Notes: generated by a model not told the origin, from the sequence alone. A stretch of DNA of 64,000 bases from Litoreibacter ponti (GCF_003054285.1 NZ_QBKS01000003.1:62001-126000); one strand, 5' to 3'. Positions 53,665 to 63,315 are shown, counted from the stretch's first letter. Made by a program: numbers and translations.

Positions 53665-55058
53665 GCCGTTCTGCGGTTTCTCTCAGGGCGCGGCTGCTGG
53701 CCGTTATGCTTACTCCTCTCTTTCTCATTTCGTTGGCGCTTGGACTGTGGCGGGTGATTGAGACCAACCGACTTGCGGAAGGTTTGTTTGACAGAACTCT
53801 CTTGTCCGTTGGCCAGGCCATAGCGCGCGATTTTGCGATCCGCGACGGCGAAGCCTTGTCGAACGAGACGCTCCGCCTTTTGACGGAGACGTCCGAGGGC
53901 AAGATCTTCTATCATGTAAAGGGGCCGGACGGATCATTTGTCACAGGATATGCCACGCCCCCTGTGAACCCATCCATAGAGCCCGAGACGGTGGACACCG
54001 TTTTGTCGCGCCCAGCGAAGATCTACTCTGGTGTCTATCGCGACGTGCCGGTCAGGGTTCTTCAGCTCAGTGAGCCCGTCGATATGGGCTGGGTGGCCGG
54101 TGATTTTGTGATTTCGGTCTGGCAAGAGCTTGAGGCGCGGAATGCTTTTGTTCGGGGGATCGTACGACAGACCGTTACTGTGCTTGCGCTGCTCGTGCTG
54201 ACCGTTCTGGTCGTAACGTGGTTCGGTCTTCGCCTTGCCTTGCGCCCGCTGACAAATCTGGAGGCCGCGATTGCAAGACGGGACGTCGGCGATCTGAGCC
54301 CTATCAAACGGAGTGTCCCACAAGAGGTCACAGGCATCGTCGCGACGTTGAATTTGCTTCTGGACCGTATATCGCGGCGGATCAGCTCGAAAGACCAGTT
54401 TATCTCAAACGCCGCCCATCAGCTGCGCAATCCGATCGCAGGGGTCGTGTCGTTGACGCAGTCCTTGGAGGTGGACGGCGCTGCACCGAAGCAGCTTGAG
54501 CGGATCACCGCGTTGCGCTCGGCCTCGCAGCATCTTAGCCGATTGTCGAACCAGCTTTTATCCTTCGAGCGAAATCGCGAGTTGGGGCAGCTCAGCGATC
54601 ACGCTAAGCCGTTCGAGGTGAATGCGCTGGCCGCCGAGGTCCTTGAGCGCAGCGCGCCCGATTTGTTGCGACGGGGCGTTCAGATCAACTTTGATCGGGG
54701 ACCGGACATGTGGATCAGATGCGAACCGCTTCTTGTGCAGGAAGTGCTCCAAAACTTAATCGACAATGCTGTGCAGCATGCCGGTGCACCTGAATTGGAG
54801 ATCACCATATCGGTTCTGCAGCGTGAAGAACGGGCCGTGGTACGGGTGAAAGATAATGGACGCGGGCTATGGGGAGATGACGCGCTGCACGCGCTTGCAC
54901 GGTTTTCGCAGGTCACCCCAAGCGCTGGCAGCGGGCTTGGTCTAGCGATCGCGCGAAAGATATGTGCCAACCACAATGGCGGTCTTGAGATTGAAGCCGC
55001 ACCTGAAGGCGCATCGGTAGTCGCGTGGTTTCCAAAGTTGAATTCGCAATCAATTTAG
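53661..55058 (+). CDS. tctE: Sensor histidine kinase (TctE-like)
   Basis: A TTG start overlaps the response regulator stop. The 465-residue protein has membrane segments near residues 10-31 and 168-192, enclosing a periplasmic sensor domain of the TctE type. Next come a HAMP-like linker and the H-box with His253 in ISNAAHQLRNPIAG. The kinase core has LIDNAVQHAG (N-box), VKDNGRGLWGD and GSGLGLAIARKI. It should sense the carboxylate and phosphorylate the TctD-like regulator. Confidence 0.88.
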   Translation: MSRSAVSLRARLLAVMLTPLFLISLALGLWRVIETNRLAEGLFDRTLLSVGQAIARDFAIRDGEALSNETLRLLTETSEGKIFYHVKGPDGSFVTGYATPPVNPSIEPETVDTVLSRPAKIYSGVYRDVPVRVLQLSEPVDMGWVAGDFVISVWQELEARNAFVRGIVRQTVTVLALLVLTVLVVTWFGLRLALRPLTNLEAAIARRDVGDLSPIKRSVPQEVTGIVATLNLLLDRISRRISSKDQFISNAAHQLRNPIAGVVSLTQSLEVDGAAPKQLERITALRSASQHLSRLSNQLLSFERNRELGQLSDHAKPFEVNALAAEVLERSAPDLLRRGVQINFDRGPDMWIRCEPLLVQEVLQNLIDNAVQHAGAPELEITISVLQREERAVVRVKDNGRGLWGDDALHALARFSQVTPSAGSGLGLAIARKICANHNGGLEIEAAPEGASVVAWFPKLNSQSI

Positions 55059-55477
55059 CTTTGGACATGATGCTTTCAGATCAATTCAGCAGGGAGTGCC
55101 AGTGTCCTTGTCCGCACCCGCTTTGAGAAGAACCGCATAGCAACTTACAACAAGGCGATTAAAGGCCCGATTGAGCCGCGAGCAATCACGCGATCCTCGA
55201 TCTTTCAGGCTCCATTGGCGCATCTTCCTGTGGCGCCTTCGAATGGAAAAGATCCGGACTAATGATGGAAACAATAAACTGACGCTGTCCAGTTTGACGG
55301 GCCGCGCCGCAGCGTTCCTACTTGGCGGTCGATGTCCGCTCAGGGCCGTCAAGTTACATTCCCCTTCGATATTTCGTTTGCCTTCGTGAACCCTGAACGG
55401 GGCGTTCTCAATTCGGAATGCGCGATTTTGGCTTCAGCGATGCTACTCCCTGACCAAACGAACGATGGGAGCGGCAT
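55059..55477 (+). other. Intergenic region upstream of the sugar-acid operon
   Basis: I see no gene in these 419 bp. The 3' end, near 55465-55471, has GGGAG as the ribosome-binding site of the next gene. The operon promoter must lie here but no consensus stands out. Confidence 0.45.
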
Positions 55478-56374
55478 ATGCGATTTGGATTTGTTGGCTT
55501 GGGCCAGATGGGGGCGCCGATGGCGGCAAACCTCGCGGCTTCACACGATGTGAAGGTTTTCGATCTCAGCGAAGAAGCGATGAATCTAGCCATCAATGCT
55601 GGCGCCTCGAAGGCTGAAGATGTGGGCGATTTTGCGGGCGTTGACGTGATGATCACCTGCCTGCCGAGTGGTGCGATCGTCGAGAGAACACTCTTTGATC
55701 CCGAGCACGGGATTGCGCGGCATCTCCGCCCCGGCACGATGGTCGTCGACACCTCCACCATCGAATACGGCCTTACGCTTAGCATTGGGGAGCGCCTTGC
55801 GGCCCTTGGCATGACCTTTCTCGACGCTCCGGTCTCCGGCATGCGGAAACGGGCGGAGGACGGCACCCTGACGATGATGATCGGCGGGGAGTGTGAGGCG
55901 GTAGGTCAGTTGACGCCCGCGCTCTCGACCATGGCCAACCGTATCTTGCACACGGGCACCGTTGGGTCGGGGCAGTTGACGAAACTGATCAACCAGCTTC
56001 TCTTCGACATCAACGTCGCCGCGCTGGCGGAAATCCTGCCGATGGCAGTGAAGCTCGGGCTCGACCCTGAAACCACAGCGGAGGTGGTGAACTCCGGCAC
56101 CGGGCGCAGCTATGCGTCTGAGTATTTCATTCCGCAGATCCTGGAGGGTGTTTTCGACACCGGCTACCCGCTGCAATCGGCCTACAAGGACCTTGTCAGC
56201 GGCGCGGAAATCTCCGCCCGATACCAGATACCGGCGCCTGTTCTGGCGGCCGCAACAACAACCTATCAGCAGGCCCTTCTGGAGGGACATGGCGCCAAGG
56301 ACAAGGGTGCGATGGTTCTCGTCTACGAGCGTCTGCTGGGTGTGACTTGCCGAAAGGAGACGGGCAATGGCTGA
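55478..56374 (+). CDS. 3-hydroxyisobutyrate dehydrogenase-family oxidoreductase
   Basis: The 298-residue protein has the dinucleotide motif FVGLGQMGAPMAANLA, the substrate-site DAPVSGMRKRAEDGTL and the catalytic-Lys segment GSGQLTKLINQLLFD. These identify a beta-hydroxyacid dehydrogenase. The family oxidises 3-hydroxy acids such as hydroxyisobutyrate, glycerate-type and tetronate compounds. It is first in a three-gene operon whose genes overlap, together with an IlvD/Edd dehydratase, which points to sugar-acid catabolism. GGGAG precedes the ATG. Confidence 0.87.
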   Translation: MRFGFVGLGQMGAPMAANLAASHDVKVFDLSEEAMNLAINAGASKAEDVGDFAGVDVMITCLPSGAIVERTLFDPEHGIARHLRPGTMVVDTSTIEYGLTLSIGERLAALGMTFLDAPVSGMRKRAEDGTLTMMIGGECEAVGQLTPALSTMANRILHTGTVGSGQLTKLINQLLFDINVAALAEILPMAVKLGLDPETTAEVVNSGTGRSYASEYFIPQILEGVFDTGYPLQSAYKDLVSGAEISARYQIPAPVLAAATTTYQQALLEGHGAKDKGAMVLVYERLLGVTCRKETGNG

Positions 56375-58079
56375 AGACAAAGGGATCAAGGGCGGGCTGA
56401 CGAACTACGGCGACAAGGACTTTGCCGCCTATCTGCGCCGTTCCTTCGCGCGGTCAATGGGCCTGTCGCGCGCCATGCTCGACAAACCGATCGTCGGCAT
56501 CGCGATGACGCCGTCCGGCTTCAACAATTGCCATCGCTCGATGCCCGATCTGGTGGAGGGGGTGTCGCGTGGCGTTCTGGCGGCGGGTGCGTTGCCGAGG
56601 CCGTTCCCGACCGTCTCCTTGGGCGAGGTGTTCCTCAAGCCGACCAGCATGGTCTACCGCAATCTCATGTCGATGGACACCGAGGAGATGGTGCGCGCCC
56701 AGCCGATGGACGCAGTGGTGCTGATCGGCGGATGCGACAAGACCGTTCCAGCCCAACTCATGGGGGCCGCGTCGGCGGATCTTCCTGCCGTGCAACTTGT
56801 GACCGGTCCGATGATGACCGGCCGCCACAAGGGGGAACGCCTTGGTGCCTGCACCGATTGCCGCCGCTTCTGGGGCAAGTTCCGGGCCGGCGAGGTCGAA
56901 GCCGAAGAAATCGCCGAGATCGAGGGCCGTCTGGCCACCACGGCGGGCACCTGCGCGGTGATGGGCACCGCCAGCACCATGGCCTGTATTGCCGAAACCT
57001 TGGGCATGTCCTTGCCGGGAACCGCAGCCATCCCCGCCGTGCATGCCGACAGGCTCGTGGCAGCGGAGCACTGCGGCAAGCTGGCGGTTGAGCTGATCCA
57101 GACCCCCCGCAGACCAAGCGAGATCATCACCGAGAAATCCGTCGAAAACGCGTTCCGCGTGCTGATGGCCGTGAGCGGGTCGACCAATGCCATTGTTCAC
57201 CTCACGGCGGTCGCCGGGCGGCTTGGCATCCGGATCGCGCCGGAGCGTCTGAACCAGATTTCCGATGAAACACCGGTCCTTGTCGACCTCAAACCGGTGG
57301 GCGAGGGCTACATGGAAGACTTCTTCGCTGCTGGCGGGGTCGGGGCGGTGCTGAGGGAAATCCGGCATCTTCTGCATCTCGATACGGTGGATGTCACGGG
57401 CCAGACACTGGCAGAGCGACTGGACAACGAACCCGACTGGGTGGACCGCAGGGTCATCCGCAGTTTTGACGATCCGGTCTCGGACGAAGGGGGGCTGATC
57501 AGCCTGACGGGCAACATCGCGCCGCAGGGTGCGATTTTCAAACGGGCAGCAGCAACGCAGGACTTGTTCGAGGTCGAAGGACGCGCCGTCGTCTTCGAAA
57601 GCCTCGAAGACCTGGCCAATCGCGTCGATGATCCAGACCTCGACATCACGGCCAATGACATCATGGTGCTGAAGAACGCGGGTCCCGTCGCGGCTGGCAT
57701 GCCGGAGGCAGGGTATCTGCCGATCCCCAAAAAACTGGCCCGTCAGGGCGTGAAGGACATCGTTCGGATTTCCGACGCGCGCATGTCCGGCACCGCCTTC
57801 GGCACGATTGTCCTGCACATGTCGCCCGAGGCGGCGGTTGGTGGTCCCCTGGCTATTGTTCAAGACGGTGACCGGGTCCGACTGTCCGTGGCCGAGAAGC
57901 GGATTGATCTTCTGGTCGATGACGCGGAAATCGCCCGTCGCCTCGAAACCCATCAAGCGCCCGAGCCTGAGAGGCGGGGCTATCGGGGCCTTTACAGCCG
58001 AACCGTGCTGCAGGCCGATGAAGGCTGCGATTTCGACTTCCTCACCCATGAAGGCTGGTCGAAGGAGGGGAGCAAATGA
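56367..58079 (+). CDS. IlvD/Edd-family dehydratase
   Basis: The 570-residue protein has the Fe-S ligands expected for this family: Cys in LIGGCDKTVPAQL, Cys in GACTDCRRFWG and Cys in GTCAVMGTASTMACIAE. It also has SGSTNAIVHLTAVAGR and the C-terminal RISDARMSGTAFGTIVLH. IlvD/Edd enzymes dehydrate dihydroxy acids or sugar acids to 2-keto acids. Its position between a hydroxyacid dehydrogenase and a SAF-domain oxidoreductase favours a sugar-acid dehydratase over branched-chain amino-acid synthesis. It overlaps the preceding gene by 8 nt. Confidence 0.88.
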   Translation: MAEDKGIKGGLTNYGDKDFAAYLRRSFARSMGLSRAMLDKPIVGIAMTPSGFNNCHRSMPDLVEGVSRGVLAAGALPRPFPTVSLGEVFLKPTSMVYRNLMSMDTEEMVRAQPMDAVVLIGGCDKTVPAQLMGAASADLPAVQLVTGPMMTGRHKGERLGACTDCRRFWGKFRAGEVEAEEIAEIEGRLATTAGTCAVMGTASTMACIAETLGMSLPGTAAIPAVHADRLVAAEHCGKLAVELIQTPRRPSEIITEKSVENAFRVLMAVSGSTNAIVHLTAVAGRLGIRIAPERLNQISDETPVLVDLKPVGEGYMEDFFAAGGVGAVLREIRHLLHLDTVDVTGQTLAERLDNEPDWVDRRVIRSFDDPVSDEGGLISLTGNIAPQGAIFKRAAATQDLFEVEGRAVVFESLEDLANRVDDPDLDITANDIMVLKNAGPVAAGMPEAGYLPIPKKLARQGVKDIVRISDARMSGTAFGTIVLHMSPEAAVGGPLAIVQDGDRVRLSVAEKRIDLLVDDAEIARRLETHQAPEPERRGYRGLYSRTVLQADEGCDFDFLTHEGWSKEGSK

Positions 58080-59428
58080 ACCTGTTCGCAAAACTCCAAG
58101 AGCGTGCCGCCAAGGGAAATCCGATCCGCGTGGGCATGATCGGCGCTGGCAAGTTCGGGACGATGTTTCTCGCTCAGGCGTTGCGACTGAAGGGCATCCA
58201 TATTGTCGGCGTCGTGGATCTGAACCCCGGTACAGCGAAATCCAACATGAAGCTCGTCGGCTGGGAGGGGGAGGCGTATTCCGCCGCCAGCCTTGACGCG
58301 GCGGCCGCGTCAGGCGCGACCTTCGTGGGCGATGATTGGCAGGCGCTTATCGCTCATCCTGCCGTCGAAATCATCATTGAGTGCACCGGCAATCCGATCG
58401 CCGCCGTGACCCATGCGTTGACCGCGTTTCAAAACGGCAAACATGTGATCAATGTCACGGTCGAAGCGGATGCCTTCGTCGGGCCGGGTCTCGCTGACAA
58501 GGCGCGGGAGGCGGGCGTGATCTACAGCATGGCCTATGGCGATCAGCCAGCGCTGGCGAGTGATCTGGTCGATTGGGCCCGTGCCTGCGGGTTCAGCGTG
58601 GTTGCTGCCGGACGCGGGCACAAGTGGATGCCGCACTTTAGGCAATCCACGCCCGACACCGTCTGGGATCACTGGGGCCTCACGCGCGAACAGGCCGAAC
58701 GCGGTCGCCTGAATCCCAAGATGTTCAACGCCTTCCTCGACGGATCGAAACCTGCAATTGAAAGCGCCGCGATTGCCAATGTCTGCGGCTTGGACGCGCC
58801 GGCGGATGGGCTCGTCTTCCCGTCGGGCGGGATTGACGACGTACCCAATCTGGCACGTCCACGCGCGGAGGGCGGGGTGCTCGATCATAAGGGGATGGTG
58901 GACGTCATTTCCTGCCTGACGCCGGACGGTGCGCAAATCCCGCATGATATTCGCAAAGGCGTCTGGGTCTGCTTCGAAGGCGATACCGAATACCTGCGCA
59001 ACTGCTTCGAGGAATACAAGGTCGTGACCGACGACAGCGGTCGCTACATGTGCAACTACAAGCGCTGGCACCTGATCGGACTGGAACTTGGGATATCGGT
59101 GGCCTCTGTCGGACTGCGCGGCGAACCGACAGGCGCTGCGCAAGACTTCCGCGCCGATGTGGCGGCGGTCACAAAGCGCAATCTGAAGAAGGGCGAGATC
59201 CTGGACGGCGAAGGGGGTTATACCGTCGCGGGCGGATTGCGACCCGCGTCACTGTCGTTGGAGGGCGGCTATGTGCCACTTGGTCTGGCCCATAACGTGA
59301 CCTTGATCAGGGATGTGCCAGAGGGTCAGCCGATCACGTGGAACGACATCAAAGCCGACACGAATACAGATGCCTATCGTCTGCGGCAAGAAGTGGAGAC
59401 ACGGTTTTCGAAGACCGCCGCAGCATGA
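58076..59428 (+). CDS. NAD(P)-binding oxidoreductase with C-terminal SAF-type domain
   Basis: The 450-residue protein begins with a Rossmann motif (IRVGMIGAGKFGTMFLAQAL) and EIIIECTGNPIAAVTHAL, as in homoserine-dehydrogenase-like and Gfo/Idh enzymes. The C-terminal 100 residues (AVTKRNLKKGEILDGEGGYTV, then LGLAHNVTLIRDVPEGQPI) look like a SAF domain. Such fusions occur in sugar-acid gene clusters, but I cannot name the substrate. The start overlaps the dehydratase stop by 4 nt. Confidence 0.78.
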   Translation: MNLFAKLQERAAKGNPIRVGMIGAGKFGTMFLAQALRLKGIHIVGVVDLNPGTAKSNMKLVGWEGEAYSAASLDAAAASGATFVGDDWQALIAHPAVEIIIECTGNPIAAVTHALTAFQNGKHVINVTVEADAFVGPGLADKAREAGVIYSMAYGDQPALASDLVDWARACGFSVVAAGRGHKWMPHFRQSTPDTVWDHWGLTREQAERGRLNPKMFNAFLDGSKPAIESAAIANVCGLDAPADGLVFPSGGIDDVPNLARPRAEGGVLDHKGMVDVISCLTPDGAQIPHDIRKGVWVCFEGDTEYLRNCFEEYKVVTDDSGRYMCNYKRWHLIGLELGISVASVGLRGEPTGAAQDFRADVAAVTKRNLKKGEILDGEGGYTVAGGLRPASLSLEGGYVPLGLAHNVTLIRDVPEGQPITWNDIKADTNTDAYRLRQEVETRFSKTAAA

Positions 59429-59458
59429 TAGAACCCGCTAAACCGGGAAACAGGCTGG

Positions 59459-60361
59459 ATGCGGAAACGATTTGATCTTCTGACGCTCGAACTCTTCGTG
59501 GCCGTGGCCGCCGCGAAGAGCATTGCGCAGGCCGCCGCGCAGGAAAACATCGCTGCCTCTGCCATCAGCAAGCGCATTTCCGACCTTGAGACAGAGATCG
59601 GAACGCCGCTCTTCTACCGCCAGCAGAAGGGGGTCAAACTGACCCCAGCTGGCGACGAAATGCTCAGACATGCGCGAGACCTCCAAAGGCTTCTCGACCG
59701 CATCGACGATCACATGAGCGATTTCGCGCAGGGCGTGCGTGGTACCGTACGGATCGCCGCGAATACCTCGGCCATCACGCAGTTTCTGCCGGAAGATCTT
59801 GCGCATTTCGTGGACGCGCATCCCGACATGCGGATCGATCTGACCGAACTGACATCGCCCGAGATTGTGGCCGCCGTGCGCGACGGCATCGCCGATATTG
59901 GTATCTTCTCCGGCCTTGTTCCCGATCCCGATCTGGACGTCTTTGAATACCGCCGCGACACCTTGATGGTTCTGACCCCAAAAGGGCATCCGCTTGGCAC
60001 CGATGGGCCGGTGGCCTTTCGCGAGTTTTCATCCCACGACCTTGTCGGCCTGCAAAAGGGCAGCTCCCTGCAGGCCTTCATCGACAGGAAAGCCGCCGAG
60101 GAGGGTCTGGAATTGCGTACTCGCGTCGAAGTGCTTAGCTTTGATGGCGTCCGCCGGATGGTCGAGGCTGGTCTCGGAATTGCGATCCTGCCGCTGGGCG
60201 CGGTGGAGCCCTATCTTGCTGCGTCAAACCTGCGGATGGCCCCTGTTGCAGAGCCTTGGGCAGAGCGTAGCCTGAGAATTGCTGTGCGCGACAAGGCCGC
60301 GCTGGCCCGCCCGATCCGCGCCTTGCTGGGGCATCTGAGCGCGGATGATGCCATCTCATGA
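59459..60361 (+). CDS. LysR-family regulator
   Basis: The 300-residue protein has an N-terminal winged helix (LELFVAVAAAKSIAQAAAQE, then ISDLETEIGTPLFYRQQKGV) and a LysR effector domain with GVRGTVRIAANTSAITQFL and GLGIAILPLGAVEPYL. It follows the oxidoreductase gene by 30 nt on the same strand, so it is probably part of or linked to the sugar-acid operon and may regulate it, although most LysR genes are divergent from their targets. Confidence 0.88.
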   Translation: MRKRFDLLTLELFVAVAAAKSIAQAAAQENIAASAISKRISDLETEIGTPLFYRQQKGVKLTPAGDEMLRHARDLQRLLDRIDDHMSDFAQGVRGTVRIAANTSAITQFLPEDLAHFVDAHPDMRIDLTELTSPEIVAAVRDGIADIGIFSGLVPDPDLDVFEYRRDTLMVLTPKGHPLGTDGPVAFREFSSHDLVGLQKGSSLQAFIDRKAAEEGLELRTRVEVLSFDGVRRMVEAGLGIAILPLGAVEPYLAASNLRMAPVAEPWAERSLRIAVRDKAALARPIRALLGHLSADDAIS

Positions 60362-60459
60362 AGCCTGCATCTTTAGCTAAGACGGGGGCGGTCTCCAATA
60401 GGAACGGGGCCGTCCGTCCAAGTTGCACTTAGACTGCAGCCAAAACAGGAGACCCCGCC

Positions 60460-60852
60460 ATGCAAATCGACCGCGTCGATCATTTCGTCCTCACCGTCGC
60501 CTCTATCGAGGCAACCTGCGATTTCTACTCCCGCGTTCTTGGGATGGAGGTCGTGGAATTTGCCGGTGGCCGCAAGGCGCTGGCCTTCGGGGTGCAGAAG
60601 ATCAACCTTCATCAACGCGGCAAGGAGTTTGAGCCGAAGGCGCTGACACCGACGCCGGGCAGCGGCGATTTCTGCCTGATATCCGCCCTCCCTCTGGATC
60701 AGGTGGTTGCCCATCTCGAAAGTTGCGGTGTCGACATTGAAGAAGGCATCGTTCCACGCACTGGGGCGACCGGACCGATCAGGTCCGTCTATCTGCGCGA
60801 CCCGGACCAGAACCTCATCGAGATCTCCGAATACGACGCCGAACGGTCCTAG
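60460..60852 (+). CDS. VOC (glyoxalase-fold) protein
   Basis: The 130-residue protein is a single VOC unit. DRVDHFVLTVASIEATCDFY and LGMEVVEFAGGRKALAFG form the first half. IRSVYLRDPDQNLIEISEY forms the second, with the C-terminal Glu metal ligand. GGAGA precedes the ATG. VOC proteins include lyases, dioxygenases and antibiotic-binding proteins, so the reaction is unknown. It lies 18 nt before the AraC gene and may be co-transcribed with it. Confidence 0.85.
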   Translation: MQIDRVDHFVLTVASIEATCDFYSRVLGMEVVEFAGGRKALAFGVQKINLHQRGKEFEPKALTPTPGSGDFCLISALPLDQVVAHLESCGVDIEEGIVPRTGATGPIRSVYLRDPDQNLIEISEYDAERS

Positions 60853-60870
60853 CAAAGAGGAGGTTTCGGC

Positions 60871-61701
60871 ATGGACGGATCACGCCTGTCAGAGGACGCC
60901 AACGTTAGGCAGGCAGTGCGCTATGTCGAGTTTCGCCAGTGTTGCAGCGCGGATTTTCAGCAGTTGCATATCTCCAGAACCTGCCTTCTGCGAATCCGCT
61001 CGAGCCGCAAAACAGTGCAATGCGTCGCAGGCGCCGAAACAACTGTGCAGCGAGGTGAGTTTGTCTACCTACGCCAGGGCGAAACCCTACGGATCGGCAA
61101 CATCATTGGGGAGACCGGCCAGTATCTGTCGGAGGGGCTGGTCATCGACGATGCGGTGATCAAGCAGTTTCTGAGGGTCCACCCCAATCCGCCGCATGCT
61201 CGCGAACTTCGGAAAGGAGAGATGGCTTGCGGCTTCCGTGACGCGTTCTCACACTTGGTCGCCAGCCTCCGGAGCCCTGCGCTGCCCGACAGGATCACGA
61301 CACATCGGATGCAGGAACTGCTGTTATGGCTCCAATTGAACGGCGTTGCTCATCGCGTCCACGCCTCCGATGCGCTGAAGCACCGTCTGCGGGCGCTTCT
61401 GGAAAATGATGTCGCTCGCCCGTGGAAAGCACCCGACGCCGCGCGAGCGCTTGCGATGAGCGAAGCCACCTTGCGACGGGCGCTCAGCCGGGAAGGCACC
61501 AGCTTCTCACGGGTGCTGCGCGACGTGCGGGTGACATCCGCACTTTCGCGCATCCAAACCACGCAGCAACCGCTCGCGCAGATCGCCCTCGAATGCGGCT
61601 TCAGCTCGCAATCCCGCCTCAGCGAGGCGTTCAAGACCCGCTTCGGTATCACACCAGGGCGGCTACGCGCGATGCCGAAGCCATTTGCGCGAATAGCGTA
61701 A
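60871..61701 (+). CDS. AraC-family regulator
   Basis: The 276-residue protein has a sensing N-terminal domain and a C-terminal AraC DNA-binding domain. The first helix-turn-helix is in PDAARALAMSEATLRRALSR. The second is in LAQIALECGFSSQSRLSEAF, followed by KTRFGITPGRLR. A strong ribosome-binding site, AGAGGAGG, lies upstream. It is 18 nt after the VOC gene. The target is unknown; the following YbhB-like gene is a candidate. Confidence 0.87.
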   Translation: MDGSRLSEDANVRQAVRYVEFRQCCSADFQQLHISRTCLLRIRSSRKTVQCVAGAETTVQRGEFVYLRQGETLRIGNIIGETGQYLSEGLVIDDAVIKQFLRVHPNPPHARELRKGEMACGFRDAFSHLVASLRSPALPDRITTHRMQELLLWLQLNGVAHRVHASDALKHRLRALLENDVARPWKAPDAARALAMSEATLRRALSREGTSFSRVLRDVRVTSALSRIQTTQQPLAQIALECGFSSQSRLSEAFKTRFGITPGRLRAMPKPFARIA

Positions 61702-61784
61702 AACCTTGATCGGCGTCGGGGATCATTCGCGACGCCTTGGTGAAATACAGGTCCCATCCGAAACACTTCCGATGGAGATTGACC

Positions 61785-62333
61785 ATGAAACATCTGATCA
61801 CGACCGCAGCGCTCGCTGTATCTCTCGTTGCCCCGGCCTTCGCGGATACGGGCTTCACGCTTTCGAGCCCGGACATCGCCGAAGGCAAGCAACTCGACAA
61901 CACCATTGTCCTGAACGCGTTCGGTTGCGAGGGGGACAGCATTTCTCCCGCGCTCGAATGGAGCAATCCGCCCGAAGGCACCAAAAGCTTCGTTGTCACA
62001 GCTTACGACCCCGATGCCCCGACGGGCTCCGGCTGGTGGCACTGGGTGGCTTTCGATATCCCCGCCGATGCAACCGCATTGGCCCGCGGCGCAGGATCCG
62101 AAGGGGGCGAGATGCCCGCCGGGACGGTGCAAAGCCGCACCGATTTCGGAACGGCGGGTTTCGGCGGCGCATGCCCGCCTCCCGGCGAGGTGCACCGCTA
62201 CCAATTCGCCGTGCACGCACTTGGGGTTGAAAGCCTCGGGCTGGATGAAAATGCCAGCGCCGCACTGGTCGGCTTCATGACGGGCGCCAATTCATTGGCC
62301 TCAGCACGCATTACCGCCGTCTATTCACGCTGA
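61785..62333 (+). CDS. Exported YbhB/YbcL (PEBP-like) protein
   Basis: The ATG at 61785 (MKHLITTAALAVSLVAPAFA) gives a clear Sec signal peptide. The longer frame from 61737 is rejected. The mature domain has SPALEWSNPPEGTKSFVVTA, DPDAPTGSGWWHWVAFDIPA, the DFGTAGFGGACPPPGEVHRY segment and FAVHAL. This is the phosphatidylethanolamine-binding/YbhB fold. Function in bacteria is unclear. GGAG lies about 10 nt upstream. A good terminator follows. Confidence 0.87.
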   Translation: MKHLITTAALAVSLVAPAFADTGFTLSSPDIAEGKQLDNTIVLNAFGCEGDSISPALEWSNPPEGTKSFVVTAYDPDAPTGSGWWHWVAFDIPADATALARGAGSEGGEMPAGTVQSRTDFGTAGFGGACPPPGEVHRYQFAVHALGVESLGLDENASAALVGFMTGANSLASARITAVYSR

Positions 62334-62346
62334 GCCGATCAAAAAT

Positions 62347-62374
62347 CCAGCCGCCCGGTAATCCGAGCGGCTGG
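62347..62374 (+). terminator. Rho-independent terminator after the YbhB-like gene
   Basis: CCAGCCGC (62347-62354) and GCGGCTGG (62367-62374) pair perfectly over 8 bp. TTTTT at 62386-62390 lies downstream and AAAAA lies just upstream, so it may work in both directions for the convergent gene at 62459. Confidence 0.65.
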
Positions 62375-62458
62375 TTGACGTCGTGTTTTTAGCAGATTGA
62401 AGCTACGCTCAACATTATATCGAGCTTGATCGGTCTTCAGCGTAATTCGCCACCCCAA

Positions 62459-63256
62459 CTACTCAGCAGCCATATCCCAGTGTTCGAGCAGTTTCATGCC
62501 GTCCGTGCGGAACACGTCAATAATGGTCTGCGAGGCGCTCCAACCTTCGGGCGGAACGTCAAACGAAATGCGGGTTGACGAGACCACAAGCGTCTCCGCC
62601 TCTATCAAGCCTAAAACCTCTGCCTTCATGCCTTGACTGCTTGCAAGAACGTCTCGAAAGAAGGCCTTGAAGCCTTCGGGGCCCTGGGCGATGCCAACAG
62701 CATGTTGCTTGTAGTCTTTGGCCATGAGCGCGTCGGCGGCGTTGGGGTCGTGCGCGTTTATGACCTTGCTCCAAAAACCCCGGACGAGCTTTTCTCCGTC
62801 GCCCAAGGGCGGCAATGCGCCAATGCCTAGCTGGGCACCGAACTCGGCCTGGTTCGCGAAGACCCAATCTGCCACGATTTTTCCGTTTTCGATCCGGTAA
62901 AGCGAATTGCCTTTCAGGGTCACCATCTCGCCTGTTGGGCCTTCGTCCATGAATGAACCGACATGCTTTCCGGTCGCCGTCCACCTTACTGCAACGTGAT
63001 TGTCGGAGGCCATGATATGCTCGATGACGAAGCCCCAGCCCTCGAAACAGTTGTGATTGTGGCGCATCCCTGCAATCAAGGCGTCTCGGTCGCTTACGGC
63101 GTTGGTCTGATCATCAGCGATCGCGCCTGCACTGGACAGGACGAAACCTTCTGACAGAACCTCCCTCAATACGTCCGCGTTGTTCTTGGAAAAACCCTCC
63201 AGAAACAGCTTCTCGACAAGGGCCTTGTTTGACGCGTTGGTTGACGTTGTCATCAT
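62459..63256 (-). CDS. Tandem SnoaL-like (NTF2-fold) protein
   Basis: The 265-residue protein contains two NTF2/SnoaL-like halves. The first (LVEKLFLEGFSKNNADVLRE, then AVRWTATGKHVGSFMDEGPTG) and the second (LVRGFWSKVINAHDPNAADAL, then EGFKAFFRDVLASSQGM) each look like a polyketide-cyclase or ester-cyclase unit of about 125 residues. The N-terminus has no signal peptide. The duplication suggests an intramolecular dimer. It lies just downstream of the cupin gene on the same strand, with 59 nt between, and both may be controlled by the LysR gene at the right edge. Confidence 0.8.
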   Translation of the reverse strand: MMTTSTNASNKALVEKLFLEGFSKNNADVLREVLSEGFVLSSAGAIADDQTNAVSDRDALIAGMRHNHNCFEGWGFVIEHIMASDNHVAVRWTATGKHVGSFMDEGPTGEMVTLKGNSLYRIENGKIVADWVFANQAEFGAQLGIGALPPLGDGEKLVRGFWSKVINAHDPNAADALMAKDYKQHAVGIAQGPEGFKAFFRDVLASSQGMKAEVLGLIEAETLVVSSTRISFDVPPEGWSASQTIIDVFRTDGMKLLEHWDMAAE

Positions 63257-63315
63257 GTATGAACTCCGGTCACGGGTCCGCGTTTGCGTGACCCTCCGAT
63301 TGTTTCAGCTGGCGC

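Noticed and set aside
55425..55450. Sigma-54-type promoter (TGGC and TGC elements) before the sugar-acid operon
   Set aside because: Only a partial match and no enhancer-binding regulator nearby.
56454..58091. 545-codon minus-strand frame across the dehydratase gene
   Set aside because: The plus-strand IlvD/Edd protein has all expected Cys ligands and fits the operon; the antisense frame is His/Arg-rich with no family features.
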